Part shown: positions 1-9,488 of the stretch, in pieces
Layout of the letters: each line of letters starts with the position of its first letter
Position numbering within the stretch: the first letter of the stretch is position 1
Assembly: GCF_001514285.1 (NCBI RefSeq)
Contig: NZ_KQ949035.1
Span: forward strand, 186,001 to 250,000
DNA from: Streptomyces sp. DSM 15324
Lineage (GTDB): Bacteria; Actinomycetota; Actinomycetes; Streptomycetales; Streptomycetaceae
Direction: 5' to 3'
DNA length: 64,000 bases
Notes under the pieces: model-generated
Seen by the model: only the letters and a program-made list of their open reading frames with translations
Database searches by the model: none
What the model was told of the DNA's origin: nothing
Position numbers and translations under genes: made by a program

Positions 1-609
1 GGTGCTGTCTCCGCGCTGCCGGTCCTGCCCGACGCGGCCACCTGGGTCCTCCCCGACCTGGAGCTGCTGCGCACCGGTGCGATCGACGCCGACCTGCTGC
101 ATCCCCTGGTCGCGGCGGCGCTCGTCCCGGATCGTCCGCGCGGGTCCGCGCCGCGGAGCCACGATCCGGCGGGGCGGGCGCGGCTCGTGGAGTGCCGGGG
201 CGCCCGGCACCGCATCGGGCTCGTCGACGGCGTACTGGCCGCGCTGGACCACGACCCGGACGAGATCCGGCGCGAGGAACTGCTGGCCGCGCTGACCGGC
301 ACGCCCCTGCCCTGTCTCCAGGCCGTCGACCGGGCACACCGGCACCCCGACTGTCTCGACGGCGTCCGCGAGCGCCTGGCCCACGGGGACATCGCCGGTG
401 CGCTCGCCGTGGTCGAGGACCTCCTCGGCCCCGAGGCGCCGCTGCGGGACGGCGCGCTGCGGGACGCCCTGGAGGAGGCCGCGCACCGCCGGATCACCTA
501 CGGGCTGTTCCGGGCGGGTCTCACGGGGGCCGTGCCCACCCCTGTCCCCCCGCGGGACCGGCGTCCGCCGGACCTGCGGTGGCATCCCCGTCACGGCACC
601 CTTCGCTGA
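1..609 (+). CDS. Conserved hypothetical protein of the MoxR operon, 5' end cut off
   Basis: The reading frame is open from the first base to the TGA at 607-609, giving 202 residues of a protein whose start lies outside the window. The visible part is acidic and alpha-helical in character, with no membrane segment and no catalytic motif I recognise. It lies 95 bases upstream of a MoxR-type ATPase, which is followed by a VWA/metallopeptidase gene, all on the same strand. In actinomycetes this pair often has a companion gene of unknown function, so a shared transcript is likely. The function is unknown. Coding is supported by strong G/C bias at third codon positions. Confidence 0.7.
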   Translation, partial: GAVSALPVLPDAATWVLPDLELLRTGAIDADLLHPLVAAALVPDRPRGSAPRSHDPAGRARLVECRGARHRIGLVDGVLAALDHDPDEIRREELLAALTGTPLPCLQAVDRAHRHPDCLDGVRERLAHGDIAGALAVVEDLLGPEAPLRDGALRDALEEAAHRRITYGLFRAGLTGAVPTPVPPRDRRPPDLRWHPRHGTLR

Positions 610-616
610 CCGGAAG

Positions 617-677
617 CCCCTTCCCCTCCCCCTTCCTGCTTCTTCTCCCCGCTCTCTTCTCCTTCTCCCACTCGGCT
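617..677 (+). other. Polypyrimidine tract upstream of the MoxR gene
   Basis: About 60 bases consist almost only of C and T on the + strand, with about three purines. The tract lies between the stop of the first gene and the start of the MoxR gene. It could be unstructured leader RNA. No hairpin or promoter is visible in it. Confidence 0.4.
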
Positions 678-704
678 CGACCCGAACCAGAGGTGATCAC
701 ACGC

Positions 705-1955
705 ATGCCCACGAACACCCCCTTCGCCGCATCGTCCGCCGACCCGGCCCACGGCTCCCGGCTCGACGTGGCCGCGGACCTCCTGGCCCTGCTGCGCGAG
801 GCCGGCACCGAACCACGCCCCGACATCCAGCTGGAGGCCCTCGCCCTCGCCGTGGCGGCCGATCTGCCCGTGCTGCTCTGGGGCGAGCCGGGGATCGGCA
901 AGACCGCCGCCCTGACCCAGCTCGCCGCCACCCTGGATCTGCCGCTGACCACGGTCATCGCGAGCGTGCACGAACCCTCCGACTTCTCGGGACTGCCCGT
1001 CGTCGGGGACGACCCCGCCGAGCAGGGGGTCCCGCTGGCCCCGCCGGACTGGGCGGTACGGCTGGTGCGGGCCGGCCGGGGGCTGCTGTTCCTCGACGAG
1101 CTGTCCACGGCCCCGCCGGCCGTCCAGGCAGCGCTGCTCCGGCTGGTGCTGGAGCGGCGGATCGGCGCCCTGCGGCTCCCGCCGGGCGTGCGGATCGTGG
1201 CCGCCGCCAACCCGCGGGCCTCCGCGGCCGACGGCTGGGAACTGAGCCCTCCGCTGGCCAACCGGTTCGTGCACCTCCCGTGGCACCACGACCACGAGGT
1301 CGTCGTACGGGGCCTCGGCGGGACCTGGCCACGGGCGACCCTGCCCCGGTTCGACCCGGAGAAGCTGCCGCAGGCCGTGGCGTACGCCCGCCGGGCGGTG
1401 TGCGCGTTCCTCACCGCGCGGCCGCCGCTCGTCCACCGGCTGCCCAGTGGCGAGACGCGCCGGGGCGGACCGTGGCCGTCGCCCCGGAGCTGGGAGATGA
1501 CCCTGCATCTGATCGCCTTCGTGACATCTGCCGGTTCTTCGCGGGACGTGCTCTCCCTGCTGGTCCGGGGCACGGTGGGGGACGGTCCGGGGCTGGAGCT
1601 GCTCGCGAGCCTGGACCGGCTGGACCTGCCGGACCCCGAGACGCTGCTCGCCGATCCGGCGAGTGCCGAGCTGCCCGAGCGCGGGGACCTCCGGCAGGCC
1701 GTGCTCGACGGGGTGGTGGCCGCCGTCCGGGAGCGTCCCGACAAGTCCCGCTGGGACGCGGCCTGGGCCCTGATGGTGCGAGCGGTGGAGACGGGGGCAC
1801 CGGACCTGGTGGTGGTCCCGGCGACGAGCCTCGCGGCGCTGCGCTGCCAGGAGTGGCAGGTGCCGGCCTCGATCGAACAGCTCGCCGGGGTCGTCTCGCT
1901 GTCCCGGCGGGCGGACCGGGCGGCGGCACGGGCGGCGGCCCAGGCGAAGGCATGA
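705..1955 (+). CDS. MoxR-family AAA+ ATPase
   Basis: A 416-residue AAA+ ATPase of the MoxR group, cytoplasmic chaperone-like ATPases that typically act with a VWA-domain partner on protein complex maturation. Walker A is GEPGIGKT near residues 60-67, Walker B is LLFLDE near 127-132, and the sensor-1 Asn lies in AAANP near 165-170. The ATG at 705 was chosen because AGAGG lies about 11 bases upstream. An in-frame GTG at 693 is an alternative. The stop overlaps an ATG of the next gene (ATGA at 1952-1955), which suggests coupled translation with the VWA/peptidase partner. The substrate is unknown. Confidence 0.9.
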   Translation: MPTNTPFAASSADPAHGSRLDVAADLLALLREAGTEPRPDIQLEALALAVAADLPVLLWGEPGIGKTAALTQLAATLDLPLTTVIASVHEPSDFSGLPVVGDDPAEQGVPLAPPDWAVRLVRAGRGLLFLDELSTAPPAVQAALLRLVLERRIGALRLPPGVRIVAAANPRASAADGWELSPPLANRFVHLPWHHDHEVVVRGLGGTWPRATLPRFDPEKLPQAVAYARRAVCAFLTARPPLVHRLPSGETRRGGPWPSPRSWEMTLHLIAFVTSAGSSRDVLSLLVRGTVGDGPGLELLASLDRLDLPDPETLLADPASAELPERGDLRQAVLDGVVAAVRERPDKSRWDAAWALMVRAVETGAPDLVVVPATSLAALRCQEWQVPASIEQLAGVVSLSRRADRAAARAAAQAKA

Positions 1956-1969
1956 AGGGGACACGGCGG

Positions 1970-3217
1970 ATGAAGGACCGGGATGCGGACGACGCGGCGC
2001 CCCTGGACCGCGACAAGCTGTTCAGCGCCCGGCTGCAGGCCGCGCGGGCCCGTCCCTACCTGGCCACCGCGCTCTTCGCCCTGCAGGTCGTCGAGTCCCG
2101 GCAGGTTCCGACGATGGGCGTCGACCCCCACTGGCGGTGCTATGTCTCGCCCGCGTTCGTGGCGCGGATGCCGGTGGAGGAACTGGCGGCGGTCTGGGTG
2201 CACGAGGTCTCGCACCTGCTGCGCGACCATCACGGGCGCAGCGACCGGGTGGCCCGGGAACGCGGACTGACCGGGCCCGGGGAACGGCTGCGGATGAACA
2301 TCGCGGCGGACTGCGAGATCAACGACGACGTCTACGGCGACGGGCTGGTCCGGCCGTCGGGCGCCGTCGACCCGGAGTTCCTGGGGCTGACCGAGGGCAT
2401 GCTGATGGAGGACTACCTGCGGTGTTTCACCCTGGGGGCACGCACCCAGGACCTGGCCTGGCTGGACTGCGGCAGCGGTGCCGACGGGCTGGCGCGGGAG
2501 TGGGACCTCGGCCCCGAGGGCACGCACGGGCTGAGCGAGCAGGAACGGGACGCCGTCCGCTTCCGGGTGGCGCAGGGCATCAAGGGCCGTCCGGGGAACG
2601 CGCCGCAGCGGTGGCGGCGGTGGGCCGAGGAGGCGTTCCATCCGCCGCAGCCCTGGCGGGAGCTGCTGGGCGCGGCGGTCCGTTCGGCCGCGTCGGGCGC
2701 AGGCGGGGGCGAGGACTACTCGTACGGGAGGCCGTCGCGGCGCTCGTCCGGGGTGCCCGGAGTCGTCCTGCCGAGCCTGCGGCGGCGTCCGCCCCGGGTG
2801 TCCGTGATCATCGACACGTCGAGGTCGGTCAGCGACGCCGAACTGGGCAGCGCGCTGTTGGAGGTCGCCGCGATCTGTCGTGCGGTGGGCGGGCGGCGGG
2901 ACCTGGTCACCGTACTGCCGTGCGACGCGGACGCCCCGTTCGCGCACTCGCTCTGCCGGGGCGAGGGGATCGCGCTGATGGGCGGCGGGGGTACGGATCT
3001 GCGCACGGGCTTCGCGAGGGCGCTGCGGACGCGGCCCAGGCCGGATGTGATCGTGGTGCTGACGGACGGTCAGACGCCGTGGCCCGAGGCGCGTCCGGCG
3101 TGCCGTACGGTCGTGGGGCTCTTCTCCCGGCCCGGGGGCGGCGCCTGGCGGGAGAGCGACCCCGACTACGTGCCCGACGCGCCGCCCGACTGGGCACGGG
3201 TGGTGGACATCGGGTGA
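1970..3217 (+). CDS. VWA-like / putative zinc metallopeptidase protein (DUF2201 type)
   Basis: A 415-residue two-domain protein. The N-terminal half carries HEVSH near residues 78-82, the HExxH zinc-peptidase signature, in the putative metallopeptidase domain found in this family. The C-terminal half holds a von Willebrand A-like domain with an IDTSRSVS metal-binding loop near residue 280 and VVLTDGQ further on. The start at 1970 is preceded by AAGGGG at good spacing. An ATG at 1952 overlaps the MoxR stop and would add six residues. A MoxR ATPase paired with a VWA protein is a recurrent module. That this one is an active peptidase is inference from the motif. Confidence 0.85.
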   Translation: MKDRDADDAAPLDRDKLFSARLQAARARPYLATALFALQVVESRQVPTMGVDPHWRCYVSPAFVARMPVEELAAVWVHEVSHLLRDHHGRSDRVARERGLTGPGERLRMNIAADCEINDDVYGDGLVRPSGAVDPEFLGLTEGMLMEDYLRCFTLGARTQDLAWLDCGSGADGLAREWDLGPEGTHGLSEQERDAVRFRVAQGIKGRPGNAPQRWRRWAEEAFHPPQPWRELLGAAVRSAASGAGGGEDYSYGRPSRRSSGVPGVVLPSLRRRPPRVSVIIDTSRSVSDAELGSALLEVAAICRAVGGRRDLVTVLPCDADAPFAHSLCRGEGIALMGGGGTDLRTGFARALRTRPRPDVIVVLTDGQTPWPEARPACRTVVGLFSRPGGGAWRESDPDYVPDAPPDWARVVDIG

Positions 3218-3301
3218 GCGTGGACGACGACGGATGAACGGTGACGGGCCGTCGGCGCGGGGGGCTCACCGGCCCGCTCCGGCTGCACCTACTGTGCGGC
3301 C

Positions 3302-3523
3302 ATGGAGATGAGATGCACGCAGTGCCAGGGGTTCGAGCTGGAGCCGGGGTTCGTCGAGGACGCGGGGGACCACTCCCGGGGCTACGCGCGGTGGATTCCC
3401 GGGCCGCTCCAGCGAGGGATCTTCGGCGGGGCCAAGCGCCTGGGCCGGCCCCGCTTCCGGACAGACGCCTATCGCTGCCGTGCCTGCGGTCACCTGGAGT
3501 TGTTCGCACCGCACCGGGTGTGA
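3302..3523 (+). CDS. Small zinc-ribbon protein
   Basis: A 73-residue protein with two CxxC knuckles, CTQC at residues 5-8 and CRAC at 59-62, separated by a basic aromatic linker. This is the layout of a small zinc ribbon. There is no signal peptide or membrane segment. No clear ribosome-binding site precedes the ATG, so initiation may be weak or leaderless. It sits alone between the MoxR operon and the GH15 gene. It could bind nucleic acid or protein, and nothing here decides which. Confidence 0.75.
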   Translation: MEMRCTQCQGFELEPGFVEDAGDHSRGYARWIPGPLQRGIFGGAKRLGRPRFRTDAYRCRACGHLELFAPHRV

Positions 3524-3692
3524 CACGGGCGGGGACCTGGACCAGGACCGCTACCGCGGCCGGGACCAGGACCCCGACCGGATCGGCGAGCCCCTCCGTT
3601 GACGCCCTGGGCGACCGGCTGCCGAGGACGTGGCGGCCGATCCCGCCTAGGCTGGAAGCCTCGCCGGAGCGGGTCGGGACAGGGAGGCTGTC

Positions 3693-5501
3693 ATGGCCGA
3701 TGCCGACGGCTATCTGCCGATCGCCGAGCACGGGCTGATCGGTGATCTGCGCAGTGTGGCCCTGGTGGGGACGGACGGCACGATCGACTGGTACTGCTGT
3801 CCCGCGTTCGACTCGCCGAGCGTGTTCGGGTCGGTCCTGGACGCCCGGCGGGGCGGCTCGTTCGAGCTGGCGGCGGCGGTGGCGGCCCGTACGAAGCAGT
3901 TCTACTTCCCCGACACCAACGTCCTGATCACCCGGTTCTTCACCGGGGACGGGGTGGGTGAGGTGCAGGACTTCATGCCGGTGACCGGCGGGTCCGCCGA
4001 GGTCGAGCGGCACCGGCTGATCCGGCGGGTGCTGTGTGTGCGCGGCGCGCTGCCGTTCCGTACCCGGGTGGCGCCCCGGTTCGACTACGGCGCCAGTGCG
4101 CACACCGTCCGCCTGGTCGAGGGCATGGCGGTGTTCGAGTCCGAGAAGCTGGCGCTCTCCCTGACCTCGACGGTGCCCCTGGAGTGCGACGGGCCGGACG
4201 TGCGGGCGGACTTCAAACTGGCGGAGGGCGAGTCGGCGGTGTTCGCCCTCGACCAGGTGGGCGGCGAGGTCAACCCGCGCCGGTGCGCGCGCACGGAGGC
4301 CGAGGAGCAGTTCGCGGCGACGGTGACGTACTGGCGGCGCTGGCTGTCCGCATCCCGGTACCGGGGCCGCTGGCGGGAGATGGTGCACCGCTCCGCGCTC
4401 ACCCTGAAACTGCTCACCTACGCGCCCACGGGGGCGATCGTGGCCGCGCCGACCACGAGCCTGCCCGAGCAGCTGGGCGGCGAGCGCAACTGGGACTACC
4501 GCTACGTCTGGGTGCGCGACGCCGCGTTCTGTGTGTACGCCCTACTGCGGCTGGGGTTCTCGGACGAGGCCGGGGCCTTCATGGAGTTCGTGACCCGGCA
4601 CATCACCCCGGGCGACGGCAAGCCCTCCGGGCCTTTGCAGATCATGTACGGCATCGACGGGCGCACCGACCTGTCCGAGACCGAGCTCACGCACCTGGAG
4701 GGCCATCAGGGATCGGCCCCGGTACGGGTCGGCAATGCCGCCGCGGACCAGCTCCAGCTGGACATCTACGGCGCGCTGATCGACTCGGTGTATCTGTACG
4801 ACAAGTGGGCGCGACCGGTCTCCAGCGACCAGTGGGACGACGTGTGCGCCCTGGTCGACTGGGTGTGCGCCCACTGGGACCAGCCGGACGAGGGCGTGTG
4901 GGAGACCCGGGGCGGCCGCAAGAACTTCCTGTACTCGCGGCTGATGTGCTGGGTGGCGCTCGAACGGGCGATCCGGATGGCGAACCGGCGCGGACTGCCC
5001 GCCGACCTGCCCCGCTGGCAGAAGGCCCGCGACACCATCTACCGGCGCATCCACACCCGTGGCTGGTCGGCGCGGCGGCGGGCGTTCGTCCAGCACGAGG
5101 ACGGGGACGTGCTGGACGCGGCGGTCCTGATGATGCCGCTGACCAAGTTCATCGCGCCGACCGACCCCAAGTGGCTCTCGACGCTGGACGCGCTCACCGA
5201 GGACCTGGTCTCCGACTCCCTGGTCTACCGCTACGACCCGGTGGCCAGCCCCGACGGGCTGCGCGGCGACGAGGGCACGTTCTCCATCTGCTCGTTCTGG
5301 TACGTCGAGGCGCTGGTGCAGGCCGGGCGGCTGGACGAGGCACGACTGGCGTTCGAGAAGATGCTGACCTACGCCAACCACCTGGGCCTCTTCGCCGAGG
5401 AGATCAGCCAGACGGGTGAGCAGCAGGGGAACTTCCCTCAGGCGTTCACCCATCTGGCCCTGATCAGCGCGGCCTTCACCCTGGACCGGGCCCTGGGCTG
5501 A
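3693..5501 (+). CDS. Glycoside hydrolase family 15 protein (glucoamylase/trehalase-like)
   Basis: A 602-residue enzyme with the usual actinobacterial GH15 layout: an N-terminal beta-sandwich domain from about residue 5 (GLIGDLRSVALVGTDGTIDW) and a C-terminal (alpha/alpha)6 barrel from about residue 235. The barrel starts with the conserved GERNWDYRYVWVRDA segment that forms part of the active site. There is no signal peptide, so it is cytoplasmic. Relatives hydrolyse alpha-glucans, and some actinobacterial members are trehalases. GGGAGG lies six bases before the ATG. The stop is 3 bases from the converging sugar-binding protein gene, with no room for a separate terminator. Confidence 0.9.
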   Translation: MADADGYLPIAEHGLIGDLRSVALVGTDGTIDWYCCPAFDSPSVFGSVLDARRGGSFELAAAVAARTKQFYFPDTNVLITRFFTGDGVGEVQDFMPVTGGSAEVERHRLIRRVLCVRGALPFRTRVAPRFDYGASAHTVRLVEGMAVFESEKLALSLTSTVPLECDGPDVRADFKLAEGESAVFALDQVGGEVNPRRCARTEAEEQFAATVTYWRRWLSASRYRGRWREMVHRSALTLKLLTYAPTGAIVAAPTTSLPEQLGGERNWDYRYVWVRDAAFCVYALLRLGFSDEAGAFMEFVTRHITPGDGKPSGPLQIMYGIDGRTDLSETELTHLEGHQGSAPVRVGNAAADQLQLDIYGALIDSVYLYDKWARPVSSDQWDDVCALVDWVCAHWDQPDEGVWETRGGRKNFLYSRLMCWVALERAIRMANRRGLPADLPRWQKARDTIYRRIHTRGWSARRRAFVQHEDGDVLDAAVLMMPLTKFIAPTDPKWLSTLDALTEDLVSDSLVYRYDPVASPDGLRGDEGTFSICSFWYVEALVQAGRLDEARLAFEKMLTYANHLGLFAEEISQTGEQQGNFPQAFTHLALISAAFTLDRALG

Positions 5502-5504
5502 CGC

Positions 5505-6671
5505 CTACTTCCCCCAGATGGTGCGGTACGCCTGCCGGTAGCCCGTCGGGTCCCAGGAGGTGGTGCCGGCGCTGTTGTCGGCGGTGGCGATGTGGACGGG
5601 TGCCGTGTAGCCGCTGGCGGGCGCCCCGGAGAAGGCGCGGTTGAACTCGTCGACGATCTGCCAGCCCTGGAGGGACAGCGGTTCCGGCACGGTGGCGGCC
5701 TGGTACTGGCGGCTGTTGATGCGCTGGAAGGCGGAGGGGTCGCCGTCGCCCGCGCCGATGTTGTACGGCGGCCCGGCTCCCTTCTTCCCCGCGGCGCGGA
5801 AGGCGGGGGCCGCGTCGGCGAAGTACAGGTCGTTGATGGCGACGGAGTGGGTCCACCGGGCGCCGAAGCGGGCGAGGAGGGAGGAGATCTCGCGGGGGGT
5901 GCGGCTGCCGGCGTCCGGGATGGGGATGTTGGGGTAGGCGAGGAGGCTGACCCCCGGGCAGGTGGCGAGTTCCTTCCTGATCAGCTCGGACTTGTTCCTG
6001 GCGAAGGGGATCGAGGCGTCGGTGATCAGGACGACCCCGGCGCGGCCCTGCGAGTGGGCGATGATCCAGCGCGCGCTGATCTCGGCCACCTCCTCGACAT
6101 GGGTGGTGACATTGGTGAACAGCTCGGGCCGACGGCTGGGGCCGGGGGCGGCCAGGGCGTGCCAGCCGATGAGCGGGATGCCGGCCCGGTTGGCCCGCGC
6201 CACCTGTTCCGAGGTCGAGTTCGGGTCGAAGCCGCCGATGACGATGCCGGAGGGTCTGAGGGCGACGGCCTCGCTCATCGCCGACTGGAGGCCGGCGGGA
6301 GTGCCGCCGCCGTCGATGACCCGGACGTTCCAGCCGATGACCCGCGCGGCCTCCCGCACGCCTTTCGCGACGCCCGCGACGCCGGGGTTGGTCATGGTCT
6401 GGGCGACGTAGACGAGGGTCTTGCGGGGCACGGCCCGCGGTCCGGTGGTCGGCCCGTCCCAGGGCACGTCGGTCTGCTCGGCCCGCAGGACCGAGGCCTG
6501 CGCGGCGGCGTGGACGGCGCGGCAGCCGTTGGGGCCGGTGGGAGTGTCCCCCGAGGTGTCCGAGGAGCCGCGCTGACAGCCGGCGAGGGCGGTGACCGCC
6601 GCCAGCAGCAGGGCACAGGAGCCGGTCCGGGCGGTACGGGCGCCGGGGGTGGCTCTGCGGTTGCCGTGCAC
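5505..6671 (-). CDS. Sugar ABC transporter substrate-binding lipoprotein
   Basis: A 388-residue type I periplasmic-binding-protein fold. A lipoprotein signal peptide ends in the lipobox LAGC (Cys near residue 32), so the protein is anchored to the outer face of the membrane. The mature part resembles RbsB/XylF-type sugar binders, for example KTLVYVAQTMTNPGVAGV followed by GIVIGGFDPNS. It is the last gene of a three-gene importer operon read leftwards (ATPase, permease, binder). The ligand cannot be told from sequence. Pentoses, inositols or aldohexoses are all possible. Confidence 0.88.
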   Translation of the reverse strand: MHGNRRATPGARTARTGSCALLLAAVTALAGCQRGSSDTSGDTPTGPNGCRAVHAAAQASVLRAEQTDVPWDGPTTGPRAVPRKTLVYVAQTMTNPGVAGVAKGVREAARVIGWNVRVIDGGGTPAGLQSAMSEAVALRPSGIVIGGFDPNSTSEQVARANRAGIPLIGWHALAAPGPSRRPELFTNVTTHVEEVAEISARWIIAHSQGRAGVVLITDASIPFARNKSELIRKELATCPGVSLLAYPNIPIPDAGSRTPREISSLLARFGARWTHSVAINDLYFADAAPAFRAAGKKGAGPPYNIGAGDGDPSAFQRINSRQYQAATVPEPLSLQGWQIVDEFNRAFSGAPASGYTAPVHIATADNSAGTTSWDPTGYRQAYRTIWGK

Positions 6672-6743
6672 GGGTACTCCTCGCGGGAGAGGGACGGACG
6701 GAGAACAGGGGGGCCAGGTGAGGCCCCGGGGCCGGGTGGGGAA

Positions 6744-7781
6744 CTACGGGGAGGGTTCGGGGTCGGGCGGTGCGTCGCGGGCTGCGCCCACACCGCCGCT
6801 CAGTCGGCGGCGGCCGGCGTAACCGGCGAGGCCGACGGCGAGGAGCAGGGTGCCGCCGTAGAACAGCGGGACCGTCCAGAAGTCGGCGCCGAGCTGTCCG
6901 ATGCCGGTGAGGCCGACGGCGAGGACGGTGACGGCGACCAGGGTGCCGAGGGCGTTGGGCCGGCCGGGCTTGATCGCGGTGGCGCCGAGGAGGGCCCCGG
7001 CGAAGGCGGGCAGCAGGTAGTCCAGGCCGACGCTGGGGTTGCCGATCTGCTGCTGGGCCGCGAGCAGCACCCCGGCGATGCCGACGATCAGGCCCGACGC
7101 GGTGAAGGCGTACACGGTGTACTTGCGGGTGGGGATGCCGAGGAGGTCGGCGGCGCGGGGGTTGGAGCCGACGACGTACAGGTACCGGCCGAGGGGCAGC
7201 CGTTCCAGGACCAGCCACAGCGCGGCGGTGAGGGCGAGGACGTAGAAGGCGGGGACCGGGAGGCCGAGGAACGTGGAGTCGTAGAGGTCGGTGAAGGCCG
7301 GCGGGAGGCCCTGGGGGCCGGGGACGATCCGGCCGCCGTCGGTGACCCAGCCGGTCAGGGCGTAGAGCATGCTGCCGGTGCCGAGGGTGGCGATGAAGGA
7401 GTCGATCCGCCCGTATTCGACGATCACCCCGTTGAGCACGCCCACGGCGGCCCCGCCCGCGATCACCGCGAGCGCGGCGAGCGGCCAGGGCCAGCCCTCG
7501 TTCACGATCAGCTCCATCGCCATGACGTGGGCGAGCCCGAGGGCATAGCCGAGGGAGAGGTCGAACGCGCCGGTCACGATCGGGATCGTGGCGGCGAGGG
7601 CGAGGATCGCCGGGATCGACTGGGAGGACAGGATCGAGTCGAGGGTGTCGAGGGTCGGGAAGGTGCGGGGCAGGGCGAGGGAGAAGACCAGGACGAGCAG
7701 GGCGGTGAGGGCGAGCAGGCCGTAGGCGCCGACGAGGTGCCCGCCCGGTCGGCGGGGCCGGGGCGGGGTGGGGGCCGTCAC
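6744..7781 (-). CDS. Sugar ABC transporter permease (RbsC/XylH type)
   Basis: A 345-residue integral membrane protein with about nine hydrophobic segments and the family hallmark FDLSLGYALGLAHVMAMELI near residues 75-95. It belongs to the carbohydrate-uptake-2 permeases. The GTG start at 7781 overlaps the stop of the upstream ATPase (GTGA at 7778-7781 on the minus strand), so the two are translationally coupled. Reading further upstream in the same frame gives only Arg/Pro-rich out-of-frame ATPase sequence. The C-terminal tail is short and acidic. Confidence 0.88.
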   Translation of the reverse strand: MTAPTPPRPRRPGGHLVGAYGLLALTALLVLVFSLALPRTFPTLDTLDSILSSQSIPAILALAATIPIVTGAFDLSLGYALGLAHVMAMELIVNEGWPWPLAALAVIAGGAAVGVLNGVIVEYGRIDSFIATLGTGSMLYALTGWVTDGGRIVPGPQGLPPAFTDLYDSTFLGLPVPAFYVLALTAALWLVLERLPLGRYLYVVGSNPRAADLLGIPTRKYTVYAFTASGLIVGIAGVLLAAQQQIGNPSVGLDYLLPAFAGALLGATAIKPGRPNALGTLVAVTVLAVGLTGIGQLGADFWTVPLFYGGTLLLAVGLAGYAGRRRLSGGVGAARDAPPDPEPSP

Positions 7782-9430
7782 CGGCCCGGGTCCGTCCGGG
7801 GCGGGGGCACGGCGGAGGCGGCGCGGGTCAGCGCGGCGGCGGTGAGGGCCGCGCCGCTCAGCTCGGCCGTCACGGCGCCCCGGACGAGGACGAGGGCGCG
7901 TCGGCACACACTGACGACCTCGTCGAAGTCGGTGGAGATCAGCAGGACCGCGAGGCCCGCGGCCAGCGCCTCGTCGAGCAGGCGGTGGACGGCGGCCTTG
8001 GCGCCGATGTCGACGCTCGCGGTCGGCTCCTCCAGGATCAGCAGCCGCAGGTCCGCGCTCAGCCAGCGGCCGATCACGACTTTCTGCTGGTTCCCCCCGG
8101 ACAGGGTGGCGAGAGGCGCCTCGGTGTCGTGGGGGCGCACCGCGAACCGCTCGACGAGGGCGGCGGCCTCGGCGCGTTCCCGGCGCGGGCCGAGCCAGCG
8201 GGGTGCGGGGCGGCGTCCGGTGGCGGGGTTGGCGAAGAGGTTCTCGCGCACGGTCAGGTCGGCGAGGCAGGCCTCGCGCAGCCGGTCGCCGGGCACGAAG
8301 CCGACGCCCTGCCGTACGGCGTCGGCGACCGTGCGGGGGCGGTACGGCCGCCCGTCGAGCCGTGCCTGCCCGGCCAGGGGCGGGCGGGCCCCGGCGAGAG
8401 CCCGGCCGAGTTCGAGGTGCCCGGCACCGGAGAGACCGACCAGCGCGAGGGCCTCCCCGGCCCGCAGAGCGAGGTCGACCGGGCCGGCGCCGGTGACCCG
8501 TACGGCTTCGAGGGTGAGGAGCGCGGGGGTGGGCGTGGGGGTAGGGGTGGGGGTGGATGCGGGGGCCGGGCCGCCGGGACCTGGGCCGTGGGCCGTGGGC
8601 GGGGGCTCCTCGGGGCGGGGGCCCCGCTCCGGGGCATGGGTGGCCGGCTGTTCGGTCCCTGGAGCGGCCGGCTGGGGGCCCACGATGTCATGCACCAGGC
8701 GGGCGGGGCCGTGCTCCGCCAGCAGGCCGTGACCGACGAGGTGGCCGTCGCGCAGGACGGCGAAGGTGTCGGCGACCTCGTAGACCTCGTCGAGGCGGTG
8801 GCTGACGTAGAGGACGGCGTGTCCGCGGTCGCGCAGGGCGTGCAGGACGCCGAAGAGCCGGGCGCAGTCCGGGGCGGGCAGGCGGGCGGTCGGCTCGTCC
8901 AGGACGATCAGCCGGGCGCGGGCCGCGAGCGCCCGGGCGATGGCGACCAGGGACCGTTCGGTGGGCGCCAGCCGGGCGACCGGGGTGTCGGGGTCGACGT
9001 GGGCGGCGACGGTGTCCAGGGCGTCGGCGCACCGCTCGCGGGTGCGACGCCAGGAGACCAGTCCGGCGCGGCGTGGATAGCCGGTGCTCAGGGCGATGTT
9101 CTCGGCGACCGTCATCCAGTCCACGAGACCGAGGTCCTGGTGGATGAACGACATACGGCGGGCGGCGGCCTGGCTGCCGAGGGGGTGCCCGTCCACCGTG
9201 ATCCGTCCCGCGTCCGCGTGGTGGACGCCGGCGAGGATCTTGATGAGGGTGGACTTCCCGGCGCCGTTGGGCCCGAGGAGGGCGAGGACGCTGCCCGCGT
9301 GGACGTCCAGGTCGACCCCGGCCAGCGCGAGCGTCCCGCCGAACCGTTTGCCGAGCCCGCGGATGCGGACCAGGGGCTCCGACGCGAGGGGCGCGGCCGC
9401 CGGGGCGGACGGGTCGGAAGCGTCGCACAT
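7778..9430 (-). CDS. Sugar ABC transporter ATP-binding protein, two fused ATPase domains
   Basis: A 550-residue RbsA/XylG/MglA-type protein with two ATPase domains. The first has Walker A GPNGAGKST at about 53-61. The second has the degenerate loop GLSGAGHLEL, normal for the second half of this family, and a clear LSGGNQQKV signature. The first domain's signature is degenerate (LAPTERSL). The two halves are joined by an unusually long Pro/Thr/Gly-rich linker near residues 262-305 that contains a run of Thr-Pro repeats. It energises the permease encoded immediately downstream. Confidence 0.9.
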   Translation of the reverse strand: MCDASDPSAPAAAPLASEPLVRIRGLGKRFGGTLALAGVDLDVHAGSVLALLGPNGAGKSTLIKILAGVHHADAGRITVDGHPLGSQAAARRMSFIHQDLGLVDWMTVAENIALSTGYPRRAGLVSWRRTRERCADALDTVAAHVDPDTPVARLAPTERSLVAIARALAARARLIVLDEPTARLPAPDCARLFGVLHALRDRGHAVLYVSHRLDEVYEVADTFAVLRDGHLVGHGLLAEHGPARLVHDIVGPQPAAPGTEQPATHAPERGPRPEEPPPTAHGPGPGGPAPASTPTPTPTPTPALLTLEAVRVTGAGPVDLALRAGEALALVGLSGAGHLELGRALAGARPPLAGQARLDGRPYRPRTVADAVRQGVGFVPGDRLREACLADLTVRENLFANPATGRRPAPRWLGPRRERAEAAALVERFAVRPHDTEAPLATLSGGNQQKVVIGRWLSADLRLLILEEPTASVDIGAKAAVHRLLDEALAAGLAVLLISTDFDEVVSVCRRALVLVRGAVTAELSGAALTAAALTRAASAVPPPRTDPGR

Positions 9431-9488
9431 GGGGCGATCCTATCGGGATCATTCATGTCATTTCGGATATTCGACTCGGCTGGGCGCC

